From Acanthopleura granulata (Eukaryota > Mollusca > Polyplacophora > Chitonida > Chitonidae): DNA of 64,000 nt. Made by a program: the position numbers and the translations under genes. The notes under the pieces were generated by a model. It ran no database searches and had not been told where the DNA came from. It worked only from the letters and a program-made list of their open reading frames with translations. Below, piece by piece: positions 47,801 to 61,075 of this stretch. Positions within the stretch are counted from its first letter, which is position 1. The number at the start of each line of letters is the position of its first letter. Location: positions 682,001 through 746,000 of the forward strand of contig JABBOT010000023.1 of NCBI GenBank assembly GCA_016165875.1, written 5' to 3'.

Positions 47801-48887
47801 GCCAAGTTAAGGGTCAAAAAAGGAAAAGTTTGGGATATAGTCCTTGTTTTGCTGTAAGCCTTTTACCTGTTGGATGAACCCAACTTACATACATGTAGGT
47901 CTACTTTTAGAATCTTTTAACAAACTCTCTCCCATTAATGCTTGTGTTTATTCTTCCTGTTCACCCAAACACTTGCTCACATTCTACAGATACAGCAGAG
48001 GGAACTAGAATAGCTTGTGCTATATGTCTTTAAAATGGCTGGGAGGGACACTGGCCTGACTTTAGCCTGCGGAAGTTGTGGTACTTTCTTTGAGCATGCA
48101 CAGAACGCAGAGTCCAATAGCAAAAAGAGGGAAATAACCCCCCTGAGCTCAGAGGTGAGAGCCACAGCTGATGCCTGTTTTGGATTTCAAACACCGTTCA
48201 GAAAGGTTTATAGGATAGTTCAATTAAATTAAATGGTGACGATTATTAAACAATTTCTGATATTTACCTACCTAGTTTATCTTTTAACATGGCAGTACTC
48301 ATGTTTCAAGCAAACTACCAATAGAATGTCATTATGAATAGCATAGGCGTAGGAGGTTTCCAAAAAGTGGGGGGGGGGGGGCAAAAAGAATGTTCGACTA
48401 TCAGAACAAACTGATTTGGGGAGCTGATTTGGGAAGCTCTGGCCTTTATGTAGTCGGAGACTCATGTTGGACAATCTTTATTAAAATTATTTTATTTTAT
48501 TTATTTATTTGATTGGTGTTTTATGCCATACTCAAGAATATTTCACTAATATACAACGGCAGAGAAAAACCCATTACCATCCGCAGGTTGCTGGCAGACC
48601 ATCCCAAGTGCGCCACAAAGAAAGCCAGCATGAACTGGACTTGAACTCACAGCGACCGCATTGCTGGGAGCTTTCTGGGACATCACGCTGCGCTAGCAAG
48701 CTAACCAACTGAGCCATGGAGGCTTCAAAATGTGGAGGGTTCCCCTCATGCCCCCCATCTTTCCTACGTCTATGCCTGAGAATTCGTATGAAGCCATGTC
48801 CGATGTCTTCCTCGCACTTACCTTTTCGGCTAAGGCTTTGATGTCGTCCGTCGCCGCCTTCATCTCACTTGCACCTCCGCACATCAT
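44838..48887 (-). CDS. CSTB: Stefin (type 1 cystatin, cystatin B-like) cysteine protease inhibitor
   Basis: Exons: 48887-48822, 45786-45682, 44966-44838 (stop), both introns phase 0, 99 residues. It opens MMCGG like vertebrate cystatin B (98 residues) and carries all three parts of the cystatin wedge: the N-terminal Gly, the QVVAG loop (residues 47-51) and the second hairpin around LPG (74-76). Other hallmarks are AGTNFFIKV and HLRVF, and the chain ends EYF like the vertebrate protein. No signal peptide, as expected for a stefin, so it should act inside the cell on papain-like cathepsins (B, H, L, S). The intron positions, after about 22 residues and just after NFFIK, match the three-exon layout I recall for vertebrate CSTB. 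Odd: five Glu in a row (78-82) follow the second loop, where vertebrate forms are less acidic. The start is set by homology; the frame stays open upstream to 48992. Confidence 0.93.
44985..45200. repeat. Dispersed repeat (family E), second copy
   Basis: 'ccaaaaagtccacccttagc' matches the direct part, and 'cagaccacatttttgg' with 'atatggtcttcat' the inverted part, of the copy at 13638-13965. Lies in stefin intron 2. Confidence 0.5.
45888..46146 (-). mobile_element. SINE-A, near full length, diverged
   Basis: Tail 'attatatgccgaactcaaga' to head 'ctctcttggccaccc'; 'gttgctggcagaccttccca' is well kept. Lies in stefin intron 1, about 100 bp beyond exon 2. Confidence 0.75.
48484..48724 (-). mobile_element. 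SINE-A, full-length ends, internal deletion
   Basis: Long (ttta)n tail, 'gattggtgttttatgccata', and a well-kept head ('actgagccatggaggc' on the + strand). It starts 97 bp from the donor of stefin exon 1. Confidence 0.82.
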
Positions 48888-50277
48888 CTTGACAAAATGT
48901 AGAAGTAAAGGAACACAACCGTGTACAGTCTCAAGCGGACTCTGCGGAAATGACTGAAATAACACAGAACACAGCGAGATGCAGGCAGTCACGACGTGAT
49001 GATGGTACCAACACGAGGTGTGAGTAGGCGGGCACGGAACAACATACTAAAAATGTTCACCTATAACAACAACCTGTTCACAAGCCCGCCCACTGCCTCC
49101 TCATGGTAAGGGAGACAACTCCTTAACTTGGCGAAGACGACAGTTGAAAAGATGAACGATATTTTTATTGACAACACACGAATAAAACTTTTGTTTGTAA
49201 CGCTTCAGGTTTTGTATGCTGAATGAAGGATCTTATAAACGTATATTGAGATATTGGATAACATGAGGTTATGTAGATAACAACTATTTCTGTTTTTTTT
49301 TTCTTTTTAAATAAATTAAAGTTGTTGTGAATATAACTTGTTAGAATAACATTGTACAATCTATATTTGTTTGCAACTACCAAATTGATGGCAGAAGGCT
49401 TTTAACTGTGTTCTTGTGTTGCATGATGATATACCTATCGTTGCTAGGCTCTGTCCTCCGGCACATGAACAGCTATTAACCTCGTTCGCTATGGCCTATT
49501 TGAAGCTTCGAGTATCCGGGTGCTTAATCACGAACTGGAGCGGATAAATAACATTGGGCGAAATGCTGAGTTTTGCCGATTTCGATTTCTAAAGTTTAAT
49601 GAACTGCATGTCACAGAAATTAAACTTCCTCACAAGTAGGACTAAGAAGACTTACACGCGCAAAACTTCTTTCCGAAAACAGCAAGTGAATTTGGTCTTC
49701 CCTGTAAGAATTGAATTTTGGGAATAAAGGGTGGAGGGGGCGAGAGGGCACCGAGGCGCGTGTTTCATACGGTATCCATGGCTGCAGAGGTCACTGTGTT
49801 GTCTACTCACCGGTATGTTGTACCTGTAGTGCAACAAAAGAAACTGAAAGATTCCAACAAAGCAGACGTCTGCAATTGCATTGGGAAAGGTTTGGGGGGC
49901 ATTTTGTGAACACTATCATGCAATGTCTCACTACCACGGCTTAGCTCCGCTGTTCCAGGCTTAATTTCTCTAACATTGTGAATATATTGGAGGAAAATTA
50001 GTTACCAAACGCCAACCCATTCAAAAGAAAACCTTAATCAGCATATGTTCATGGAAAGCATTAGTATGTTCAAGCATATTATCAGTGTGTTTAGGCACTA
50101 TGTATACGCTTGCGGAGATTCAGATTTTTTCAGCATTTCAAATCACAAGTTATATTGACCACATTACAGCATTATTGTGGTTGGCTAAGCAAAAAAGAAT
50201 GACAGATATATCTTGCATGGCACATAAAACTACATTTTAATTATATGACAGTTTAAATTGACGGAGGGGGGAGGGGG

Positions 50278-50547
50278 GGGGCTCCGTGGCTCAGTCGGTT
50301 AGCGTGCTATTGCAGCACAATGACCCGAAGCCTCCCACCAGTGCAGTTGCTGTGAGTTCAAGACCAACTCATGCTGGTTTCTCTCCGGCCATGCGTGGGA
50401 AGGTCTGCCAGCAACCTGCGGATGGTCCTGGGTTTCCCCCAGGCTCTGCCCGGTTTCTTCCCACCATAATGATGGCCGCTGTCGTATAAGTGAAATATTC
50501 TTGAGCACGGCATAAAACACCAATCAAATAAATAAATAAATAAATTG
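50278..50547 (+). mobile_element. SINE-A, full length (best reference copy)
   Basis: Head 'gctccgtggctcagtcggtt' carries the Pol III A box and 'gctgtgagttcaagacc' the B box; body 'ggaaggtctgccagcaacct' and 'tttcttcccaccataatgat'; tail 'cataaaacaccaatcaaata' then (aata)n. Confidence 0.9.
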
Positions 50548-51055
50548 ACAGATCTCCTGTGTGAAGTCACCTTGCCCATATAGTTCATGTATGTAGCTGT
50601 AATGAGAACTTGAGTGATTTTCTGTATCCTAACAAATCAAAATCGGCTTGATGTACATATTTCAAACAAAGCACACTTGTCACACTGTTTGAGGTGGACT
50701 GTTTGCAAACATTGTTTGGAGCCTCTCGAAAATTTTGTTGGATTTTAAGAAATTCCAATCCTTAGGCCTATTCCACCAAAGATGTTCTTAGAATCTTTCA
50801 TTAACGATGCAACTGTATGTATGTCAGTCCATGGTCCTATATGTATGGTTAGGTCAAGCACGGATATGGACTGACCCAGTCTAAGTCTTGATGTGCGGCT
50901 TATGAACGCTATATATACCAGTCACGGGTGACTGGTATTGTCCTATTGTTTCATTGTCCTAATATAAAGATTATATTCCCAAGCGTCAAGGTTAAACTTG
51001 AAGCGATCTCCACTTTGACTATTTAGAGCTAAGCTTACTAAGTCATACTCTCAGG

Positions 51056-51180
51056 CTGCCCAGTTTCTTCACACTATAATTCTGGTTGGTATCGTACATG
51101 TATATGTGAAATGTTCTTACGGTCTAAGCTCAGCGGAATGCGGTGTAAACCAAAAATAAATAAATAAATTAATAAATAAA
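51056..51180 (+). mobile_element. SINE-A 3' fragment
   Basis: 'gcccagtttcttcacactat' to 'gcggtgtaaaccaaaa' and (ataa)n, with a small insertion near 'ggtctaagctcagcgg'. Confidence 0.65.
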
Positions 51181-51351
51181 CGTACTGTCAGCTCATACAG
51201 ATTTTGACATGTTACAGAACGATTCATATAACTAAAGAAATGGAAAGGCATGCCTTGCTGTCTGGGAGAGAAACTAGACTAGGAGACTAGAGCCGTGGTC
51301 ACTCATCGACTCTTCACAGTGCATGGTGTAAAGGCACAAATGACAGAAGTG

Positions 51352-51377
51352 ATATATATATATATATATATATATAT
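51352..51377 (+). repeat. (AT)n microsatellite
   Basis: About 12 perfect AT dinucleotides. Confidence 0.95.
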
Positions 51378-51552
51378 GAGGCTCTTGATCACTGCAATCC
51401 AAGACAGATTTCATCAATCAGCCGAACATTTAAAGCATATCCGCAAATAAAGGCATTGATTCTGAAATTTTTTAACAGCATGCAAAGCTTATCCCGCCAG
51501 ACTAGAGTGTCTACAGGAAAACTATGGCGATAACATCAACAGTCATCTGCTG

Positions 51553-51622
51553 GAACCTAACTTCGCTTATGCTTAAACCTATATAAAGAACCTAACTTCG
51601 CTTATGCTTAAACCTATATAAA
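51553..51622 (+). repeat. 35-bp perfect tandem duplication
   Basis: Two identical copies beginning 'gaacctaacttcgcttatgc', starting at 51553 and 51588. Identity suggests a recent event. Confidence 0.92.
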
Positions 51623-54179
51623 GAAATCCTGCCCAAGATGTGGAGAGCCTCATATCCTCATATACAAATCAAGTAATATAATTTATTATCAAGGTAGGTA
51701 GAAGGAGGGGGGTGCAAATATTAATATTTTGGGTCCAAAAATCATATGGTTCTACACGTGCCATGGTATATGATCTGGACTACAAAAAGTGTTGGACACC
51801 ATTGCAAAAGTGCCCTGAGCTAAGTAGTTATATGTGTGTAGTTGGCCCACATATGAATGACCCGAAAATAAGACAGGAGTTCATATTTCACTATAAATGT
51901 TAATAAAACTGTCATTTTTCTTTAATCATCCTACATAAAAGTCTGAAAATATCTCTAGGGCCCTGCTAAGAACGTGCGAAACAAAATCCACCTCTTTCCA
52001 CGTCATTTGCTCAGCTTCTATCCCCTCAATGCACTTGATTGTTCCTTTATACACTTCGCGGTGTGTCGGGCCCGATTTTGGTCTTAGTCCAGGCAAAGAG
52101 TGCCATTTTATCCTTATTAAACTGAGACTGCTTTGTATTAAAGTTTAACCCAAGTTTAAACAACTGCCTGCAATAACATATGCAATCAAAAGATGAAACT
52201 TATGCATAGATCTGTCGCCTGCGCATGTCCAAGCTAGTACAGGTTACCTCCCTTGGCTATGGATACATGGATGGGTGGCAGAGAAAAGAGGACAAGATGG
52301 TGCCCGTCGGACTCGCCGACCTTCTTGTATGTATGACACGAAAACGATATCTTATGTTTTTAGGTTACAATGCACTGCCAGTTGTGAAGAACAGGTGCGC
52401 CCTAACGAGTTTTAAATCATGTAGACTCTATGATAGAAAAGGACATTGGACCAAGTCTTCGCGACTGCAGTACAGGCATATCACAATAACAATTATGCCA
52501 GAGTAGAGAATCAATTGAACAAGTGTCACCATCTTTGTCTGCGTTACTGGCTGTGATACGTACTCAGATGTTACCTTTAATACAACGTGATAGACTCAGT
52601 TGAGGAAGCGAGCCAGGCACAGGCAGCAGGACAACAAACTGCATTTGATTAGGATGGATGCATAGATGTTGACATACATGTAGATGTTTGGGGGTGGGTG
52701 ATGGTGGCCTTAGGGGGGCATCGGTACATGTATAAGGCCGGGCCATAGGAGACTATTTCACGCCTGGGCTGGTCGTCATATCATGGCCACAGAGGCAACC
52801 AGTGGTAGAGCTTACGCGCTTTTACGCCTTGTCAGATAAGTCCTTTCTGAGCGAAGTTTGAAATCCAAAACAGGTGTCAACTGTGGCTCTTACCTCTCAG
52901 TTCGGCCACACACACAATAGCCCACGGGAGTTGCAGGAATTTTCTACGCACGGGTGGACAATTCCGAGACCAAAATGCAAAGGTCCAGGGGCAGTCTATA
53001 ATCCCTCCAATGGCGGTGAACCTAGAAAGGCTGGGGATGCAGTCTGGTGATATGTCAGCAGGCAAATGAGTAATCTGAAACCTGTCTTTGTTTTTATGAA
53101 AAACTTGTTACCATAGCCCAATGATTAAGTGCAGTTGAGCCTTATGTTTATGATTTAATAAGGGAGATTCATAAAGTATGTTGGATGAGGCAGCTGAGTT
53201 ATCATCCCAGCTAATTAGGTGAGGTTCGGTGTAGGGACCCCAGAGGCTGGAGCCTTTCACATATTCTGATAAGCACTTTTAGTGACATCTGCATGCCATT
53301 ATTTTTGCTGTTGGATAGGTGAGATTTTCACTCCTCTTGCAGAGGACCAGGAGTGTGATTTGCACACCTATATTCACACTACCCATAATCTCCATTATGT
53401 TGTGTGTGTCATTAGCACACCTAGATTTTGTTTCAGGAGTGTGCTAGTTGTGGGAGTATGATAAGCAAGCCTGCATCGGGTGAATAATATCCACTGTATG
53501 AAGGAGAAAAATACACCAGTAATTAAAGTATGTGTTTAAGTTTCATGGTATCAGTTTGCTGTTAGTGTATTAAGTCCATTTTAAAGATAATTGCACACAT
53601 TTTTTTGTTCTCTTCTTGAATTTTTGACATTTAGTTTTTTGTTTTTTCTTACCTAAATGTGGGTAGTGACTTTGCACCAGCTGGTAAATAATTCTTTGTC
53701 CATCTGTCGTGTGTATTTTTATTGATAATTAAGAGTGAAAACATTGTCTTATCCCTAGCAAACAACTTCAAATACATGAGGATGTACTTATGTAAACTGC
53801 ACTTCATTTTGTATTAACCGAAAATCTGTTTCAGGTCAATATAAGAGAAAGGTTATGAGAAACAGTCAGTTATCAGTGACCTAAGTATTCTCTGAATGCC
53901 TTGTTCTCCCTAGTCTGAATTCTGGAGAGGTTGTGTGTATCAGTACATGTTTGGGTTTCTTGGCAGGGTTGCCTTACACTTCATCCCAACATGGACTGAA
54001 CATCTTTTAGCTAGATGAACAACAGAAGCTGTACAGTAGCTATATATTAAAAAAGAAAGTCTACGAGTAGGTGCTCAGTAAAGGGTTAACACTGACATGA
54101 TGTATCAAATTATTGACTTATCTTGGAGTGTGAAAAAATTGAGTTCTTTTATAAATTGACAAATTTGTTAAATGATTGT

Positions 54180-54520
54180 TCTAATCTATAAACAAGGGTC
54201 CAGTTATACTGTAGTCTGTTGACTGTTTTATTGGTCTAATACTAGAAGGCTATTCTGTTCTCCTTCCTCTGTATAAGTAGCCAGGGAATAATGAGAGAAA
54301 ATCTTTGGGTGTAAAAACCCTCAATCAACTTTGACCATAAGGTATATTGTCTAGTCATGCACATCTATCAATCTGTTAGCCTGAAGGTCTGTCAGTCGGT
54401 CTCTGTATTATCTTGAGAACAGATTCATGTATCATTATAAAGGTTGCTAACTACAAAGCCAAATTCAGTGAACTTAACTCCTGTACATAGATTCTCTGGT
54501 TTGCCTCTCAGAACAGGCAA
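54180..54520 (+). repeat. Dispersed direct repeat (family G), copy 1
   Basis: Shares 'ccctcaatcaactttgacca', 'tcggtctctgtatt' and 'cttgagaacagattc' with 55765-56075 in the same order and spacing. Confidence 0.75.
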
Positions 54521-55764
54521 TTTTTGAGAAAATGACAAGTCACACAGTTATGAAACTTCAGTATGTTTGTCGTACAGGCCTGATGTGTTGCACCTTGACT
54601 TGTGGAAATTTTTGCTCACGAGATTTGGTGGCCATATTGAATTTAATGGAAACCCTTAAAAATCTTCTTCTCAAAAATGCCAAAACAGATTTTTCTCAAA
54701 CTTGGTATTTAGTATTTCCAAGTTGCTGCACTTGAAGTTTGAAAAGGAAAGTTTGATTGGTGGAAAGCCCTAGAAGCTAGCTACGGTGTAATTATGCCAT
54801 GTGACCAAAAACTTGTTTTTTCAAACTATTTTCTAAACTGTTAAGAATTTCACTGTCAGAAATTTTATCTGATGCAATTTGGGATGCTAATTTGTCATAA
54901 TCAGTGGATGTATATATGTAAATGTATATATGCTGTGAAGACTTCATTCCTTTTCATTTTTGTCATGTTTTTTCTCCTCTTATTGTTTTCGTTATTACTT
55001 TTAGCCAGAGAGTTTGTGGAACATTACATATTGTTTCAAAAACACCTGAAGTTAGCTGTTTGAAATAGTTTCATCTGTTTATTAAAAGATGGGGTGTCAA
55101 ACAGTGACTGCATGAAGCTGATCAGTGCAGTATATGAGAGATACATCGAATCAGCTTAGTAACGATGTATTATTTGTTGTCAGTAACGGTGGAGGAAGAG
55201 GGGGAATCCTGTGCAAGGCTGCATGAAACTATTCGTTGCACTCTGATGAGAACGAATGCTGCCGCAGCTGTCATATTGGTTATAGTGATTTGACATTGCC
55301 TAACACTTTGACTGTCTTTAACATATGAGGTAGGTTGCAAATTCCTTCCTTAGCAGCACTTGGCAAGGTTATGCAGTCCTGATTGGCATGTGACATTGTC
55401 TATGTATATTATAGGTTTCCATTATAAGCATTACCTTACGCCAGGCTAAACCAATGGTAAGACACTTCACCATGGCCTAATGTTTCACAGTAAGCCTACA
55501 TAGATGGATCTATTCATCCAATGTTCACTTCTTCTCACTGCTGTTCTGATTCTATCCACAATTATGTTACCATGGTAACATTTATACATAGACTCCGTAT
55601 TGGCACTTGTTAACTGATCGAATTCTCAGTTATTGACATGCCTTGTATTGCTGTTTGGTAGGTAGAGTTGAGTTTGTGCTGACTTGACCTAGTGTTATGC
55701 CATCTTGCCTTGGATATTTGTACATGTACATAATACATGTACGCTGTCATTCGTTGGTTGATTC

Positions 55765-56075
55765 ATTATCAATGTAAGAGTCATAGTTATAGTTCTGTTG
55801 GTTATTTTATAGGTCTGATATTAGAAAGCTCTTCTATTCTCCTCCCTTTGTATGAATAGCCGTAGAATAATGGGTTTTTTTTCCCCTCAATCAACTTTGA
55901 CCAAAAGATAAATATTGTCTTCGTCCTGCACATCCATCAATCTGTTAGTCTGAAGGTCTGTTAGTCGGTCTCTGTATTGTCTTGAGAACAGATTCTATAA
56001 TCTGTTCGTGACTACAAAGCAAAATGTAGTGGAAGTTAACTCCTGTACATGGATTCACTGGTTTGCCTTTCAGAA
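55765..56075 (+). repeat. Dispersed direct repeat (family G), copy 2
   Basis: Second copy, about 1.58 kb downstream; both end near 'ttaactcctgtacat' then 'tggtttgcct'. No coding frame is shared. Confidence 0.75.
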
Positions 56076-57711
56076 CTGGTTAGAGTTTGTGGTTGGTGCA
56101 AATGATCTGTGACATTATTTTCAGGAAAGCTTGAAGTCCTATTGAAATTGTTAGGATTATTGTTATTCTACGCAAAACTGTGAGAGCCAAAAGCAACTTA
56201 ACAAAGGTCTAGGGTTTCCTCTTCGAAATAACTTTAACAGCCTCATTGATTCATTTAAGCACTTGAGTAAGCACAGAATAATACTTATATGTACAGAACA
56301 CAATTAAGTGACAATAAAAATTGTTTTACAAAACTTGGTGATTTGTTTTATTATCTCACATGGCAGATTGTATCACATTACAGGGCAATATTACAGATTG
56401 CACAGAAATTTTTACTACGTAATACAGAGGGTGTGGTGCATTACCCTGTGTTACATAACACATCTCCATATGTATTTGTTTTTGGCGAATAAAATGCATT
56501 TAAAGTTACTATTTCAGCTGTAAACCTGTAGGTTTGTCAAGTACCTGGCAAAGGTCCGTGTCCTGCTCCAAAAATTTTGAATACAGCATAAATCACAAAT
56601 CACTCCAATCAGTATACAATCTGCCTGTAATCTGACTACCCAGAATTTAAAGCAGCAGAAATCTTGAAAGTCAGTAATATATTTCACAACTACTGAGTAA
56701 AGGTAATGAAATTTTCTACATGGATTTGCTGCTAGGTTTCTTCTAAGTGGTAATATTTTGATCAGGACCTGTGTTGTTATATAATATGGCTGTTGAGCAC
56801 TAGTTGGTGGAGGTAACTAATGTCTTCAAAACTGCATGCTGTGGCATTAAATGTGTGCAATCTGGGATTTAGTTTGGAGGGGCAACTACTGTGATGAGGG
56901 GTGGAGCAGAGGGATTTCGGTTTACAGCGCTGTGTAAAAAGGAGCATCCATGTTGGTCACAGCTGAGAGTAGCCTGCTTTGTCATGAGTGGCAATCAACA
57001 AGCAACGTATGTAATCAGCAGCTGATTGTAATGCTTACTCATGCAGTAATTGTTGTAACAGCTGGCCACAGTAACAGTAGTTTTATTCCAACTACATGAT
57101 GTAATCTGTATTGATGTAAGCCAAATTGGCGTGATTCATTAGGAAATCTGTTCACAGCCTCTTGTCACATGCTACAGAGACTGAGCTGTGTGTGTCGATG
57201 TTAATGATCTTATTGAATTTGCATGGACATTCTGCTGAGGATGGTAATTTAAACTAAGGAATGGCTGTTATCATATCTGTAGCCTCAATTATAGGGTTAG
57301 ATGTACTTCATACATACATGCCCAGTGCATTCCTCTGGTGTGCATGATATACTTCACAGTGTACATTGTGTGTGTATAACGCACTACAGTTCTCCACAAG
57401 TGTGTACTGAGATGTCTTAGGGTTACATGATTAGAAGACAGCAGTATTTACAGATGATTTTTCACTTAATTGGCGCTCTTTGGTATGTATTGAAAATGAA
57501 ATTGTAATGAATGGGGAGGCGGTGTATTTTTTAATCACATAAAGTGGCGCTAATGTGAAGTAAGATCTTGAGCCATTGTTACTTCAAAAATGGATTGAAG
57601 CGCATCGTTTACAATGTAACAGTGTATCAGTTTCTATTGTAACCTCATCCTGTATTTAATGTGATGTCATCATGATGAGTTGGGAAAGAACCGTTTGGCT
57701 TCAATGAAATG

Positions 57712-57955
57712 GGGGGCTTCCATGGCTCAGTCAGCGCTAGCCTAGTAGCCTCTTACCAATGCGGTCATTGTGAGTTAAAGTCCAGCTCATGCTGGCTTCC
57801 TCTCTGGCCGTACTTGGGAAGGTCTGCCAGCAACCTGCGGATTGTCGTGGGTTTCCCACTGGCTCTGCCTGGTTTCCTCCCACCATAATGCCAGCCGCCC
57901 TCTTATAAGTGAAATATTCTTGAGTATGGCGTAAAACACCAATCAGGTAAGTAAA
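57712..57955 (+). mobile_element. SINE-A, full length
   Basis: Head 'ggcttccatggctcagtcag' has lost part of the D-arm region; B box 'tgtgagttaaagtcc'; tail 'ggcgtaaaacaccaatcagg'. Confidence 0.85.
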
Positions 57956-58099
57956 TCAATGAAATGGCATCAAGGTCCCCATGTAATATAAGGATAGCAG
58001 TATTATGAAGCTTGGACTTTGGTCTTTCCCCGAGACTTGAAATAATACAACAGTAAATAATATATGTGTATGTGCTTGTACTCTGCAGTATTTATTGAT

Positions 58100-58340
58100 T
58101 TATTTATTTATTTGATTGATGTTTTATGCCGTACTCAGGAATATTTCACTTATACGACGGCGGCTGACATTATGGTGGGAGGAAACCAGGCAGAGCCCGG
58201 GGGAAACCCACGACCATTAGCAGGTTGCTGGCAGAGGAAGCCAGCATGAGCCGGACTTGAACTCACAACGACTGCATTGGTGGGAGGCTTCCGGTCATTG
58301 TGCAGTGATAGTACGTTAACCGACTGAGCCACGGAGGCGC
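58100..58340 (-). mobile_element. SINE-A, full length with 14-bp target-site duplication
   Basis: Flanked by cagtatttattgat at 58086-58099 and 58341-58354. Compared with other copies it lacks about 30 bp after 'ggttgctggcag'. The intact duplication suggests a fairly young insertion. Confidence 0.9.
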
Positions 58341-60367
58341 CAGTATTTATTGATGTGATATCAGGTATAACTATAACTGGTATATTAAACACTGGAATGG
58401 ATCAGATTTTACTTCAGGAATTTTATATCTTGTCTGTATGTTGCCTGAAAGGCATTTGACATCAATACTGTTAATGAGAATGTGACAATATCATTAAAAT
58501 TCTGAATAGTAACTCTTCCCAAGCATTCTGGTCTCTGGATTCAGCCTGTAAGAAAATGACATGTGGTGATGTATCAGAATGAGATATTTTATGGGTGATG
58601 AACTAAAATCATTTTGACTGCTCAGTTTTGAACTTGAGTAACCTCTCACCAGTATAAAAGACTTACTAGGTAAGGAATAAATTACTTTCCTGAAACATAT
58701 GGTGACATGTACAGTGTACATGTAGCTGTACAAAATTGTCCTCTCTTTATACAGATTTAGATAAATTTTCATTTTTTTGTGTTAAAATTCCTTTGATTGC
58801 AGCTTTATTGTTTTAGAGCAAGTCATTGACTTGATCTTTTCATCAAGTGTAATGATGGTATTGTTCAGAGAAGTACATGCATCTTGACGTTTACACACAA
58901 GGTAGTCTAACCCAGAGCCTCATTCGTAAATATGGGAACAAACAGTGGCCAAGTGGGCAAGGTGCTTGCCCCTCAATGGCTGAGACACTTGTTTGTGGAG
59001 CCTTGGTAACAGTCAGGTATGAGACAGGATCCTAACCTTGTTAACAGCATGGCCCCATTAACAATTAGTGGTTTATCAGCTGCAGTTACATGTTTTTAGC
59101 TGGAACCTGAGCAGTGGATTGCCCCAGGAGATAGCCTCACATGTGTGCCACAGTGAATCGTGCCTACACTTTGCTGCTGTAATGGTACAATGGTACAAGC
59201 TAGATAGAAGCCTGTGTTTGCACAGTTCCTCCTCTCTATCAGCACTCTCCTGGCCACTGGCAGCACGTTGTAACGGGAGAAGGAGAGTGAATGCTGGAGA
59301 TGCCATGGTGGGGCTATGGCATAAGGCTCCAGTGGATTCACTGCCTGCTCAAATTAGGAAATGAGTTGAACAGTCCTGTCAGCTATTTGAGACATGTTGA
59401 AGTCTGAATAGGTGTATTTAAACACCATACGGTAATTGTTCGCGGACAGCAACAAGGCAGAAGTGACATTTATTTATGCACAGACAATATATACCAGATA
59501 TACAGATAAAGGTATGCCCTATATTGACTTCAGCTATAAATAAGGCAGGGATGTGTTGTTTATAGATCTCTCTGTGCTCGTACTGTACCAGTAGGATGCT
59601 GGTGTGTTACTTCAAAGCTTTGATAAAAGCACAGTGTTACAGCGTCATGCAAACAAACTTAAAAGTATGGAAATGATCCTTAGCACATACCAATTTATCT
59701 TGCTGGGAAATTGAGTCACTGGGATTAACACTCGCTATTCAGAAATGAGTGGTAATGTAGAGTTATTAGGCTCAGTTCTCAACTGTATGATCGTATACAC
59801 ATGTAGATGTATATATATGTAGTGTAAACATGAATGTAATGTTCGCTGATGAATTGATCGTATAAATTGACAGTAAAGTCCTGCGCTACACAAGGAACAG
59901 GCTGAACAATGCTTCCATATATGTGTACATATAGACTAGTTCTAGAATATAACAAACACCAGTCAATGTATCTATCTCCAGTATAACAAATGTGTATGCT
60001 TACAGTTTTACCTTTTCAAGTGAAAACCCATGAAATTTATATGAAAACTTAGCATATAAAAGAGGATAAAATGCTATCTCAGTGTGCCTGGTGTTGATCC
60101 AGAACCCTTCTGCTTAACCTTCTGCTTGAACTTCACTAATTTCCTAACATTCTGCATCAGCTAAGTCTTTTTAACGGACCTTGAAGCAGGATGAAAGAGC
60201 TCCAAATTAGAGATGTAAAGCTGTTTTGGAACTAGCCTGTTAGTTAATATGCCCAATACCAGCTAACCTTTTTCCAAATATCAGGAAATATTTGACTTCT
60301 TTTGAGACTCAATGTATGTATTGTACAGGTACATATAACTTTGTTGCTTTAAAGGTCATCACTGTGT

Positions 60368-60522
60368 TCTCTATGTGGCTGAGGGGGTAAGTGCACCGGT
60401 GCCGCGAAATGACCAGTGGGATCGCTATGAGTTCAAGGCAAGCTGACGTTGGTTTCCTCTTTATATGTACGTGGGAAGGTCTGCCAGCTACTTGCAGATG
60501 GTTGTGGGCTTCCACTGTGGTG
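60368..60522 (+). mobile_element. SINE-A 5' half ending near a minisatellite
   Basis: 'ctatgtggctgagggggtaa', 'gctatgagttcaaggcaagc' and 'gggaaggtctgccagctact' follow the SINE order; the 3' half is missing and the 45-bp repeats begin about 60 bp later. Confidence 0.75.
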
Positions 60523-60582
60523 TTCTTAACAATTCAAATAAGGTTGACAGTGTCTGACCACATGCCACAGGCCTTTATATCT

Positions 60583-61075
60583 GCTGTGTGCATACCATGC
60601 CTCACCTGAAGCATAGTTTGTATATGTGCTGTGTGCATACCATGCCTCACCTGAAGCATAGTTTGTATATGTGCTGTGTGCATACCATGCCTCACCTGAA
60701 GCATAGTTTGTATATGTGCTGTGTGCATACCATGCCTCACCTGAAGCATAGTTTGTATATCTGCTCTGTACATACCATGCCTCACCTGAAGCATAGTTTG
60801 TATATCTGCTCTGTACATACCATGCCTCACCTGAAGCATAGTTTGTATATCTGCTCTGTACATACCATGCCTCACCTGAAACAAAATTTGTATATGTGCT
60901 GTGTGCATACCATGCCTCACCTGAAGCATAGTTTGTATATCTGCTCTGTACATACCATGCCTCACCTGAAGCATAGTTTGTATTTGTGCTGTGTGCATAC
61001 CATGCCTTACCTGAAGCATAGGTTGTATATCTGCTCTGTGCATACCCTGCCTCACCTGAAGCATAGTTTGTATGA
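60583..61075 (+). repeat. 45-bp minisatellite, about 11 units
   Basis: Unit 'gcatagtttgtatatgtgct' plus 'gtgtgcataccatgcctcac' and 'ctgaa'. Two variants (gtgctgtgtg and ctgctctgta) are mixed. Because 45 is a multiple of three, open frames of about 170-210 codons occur on both strands with a 15-residue period; they are not taken as genes. Confidence 0.92.

Noticed and set aside
49779..49910. ATG followed by MAAEVTVLSTHR and a GTATGT donor-like site
   Set aside because: Could be a first exon, but the start context is weak and no compatible acceptor exon was found downstream.
50278..50370. tRNA gene suggested by A and B boxes
   Set aside because: The boxes belong to the head of a SINE-A copy; no full cloverleaf with a matched acceptor stem is present and the same head recurs in other copies.
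52225..52506. 93-codon + strand open frame
   Set aside because: It starts with ATG but shows no family resemblance or partner exons; length is within chance in a 13-kb region.
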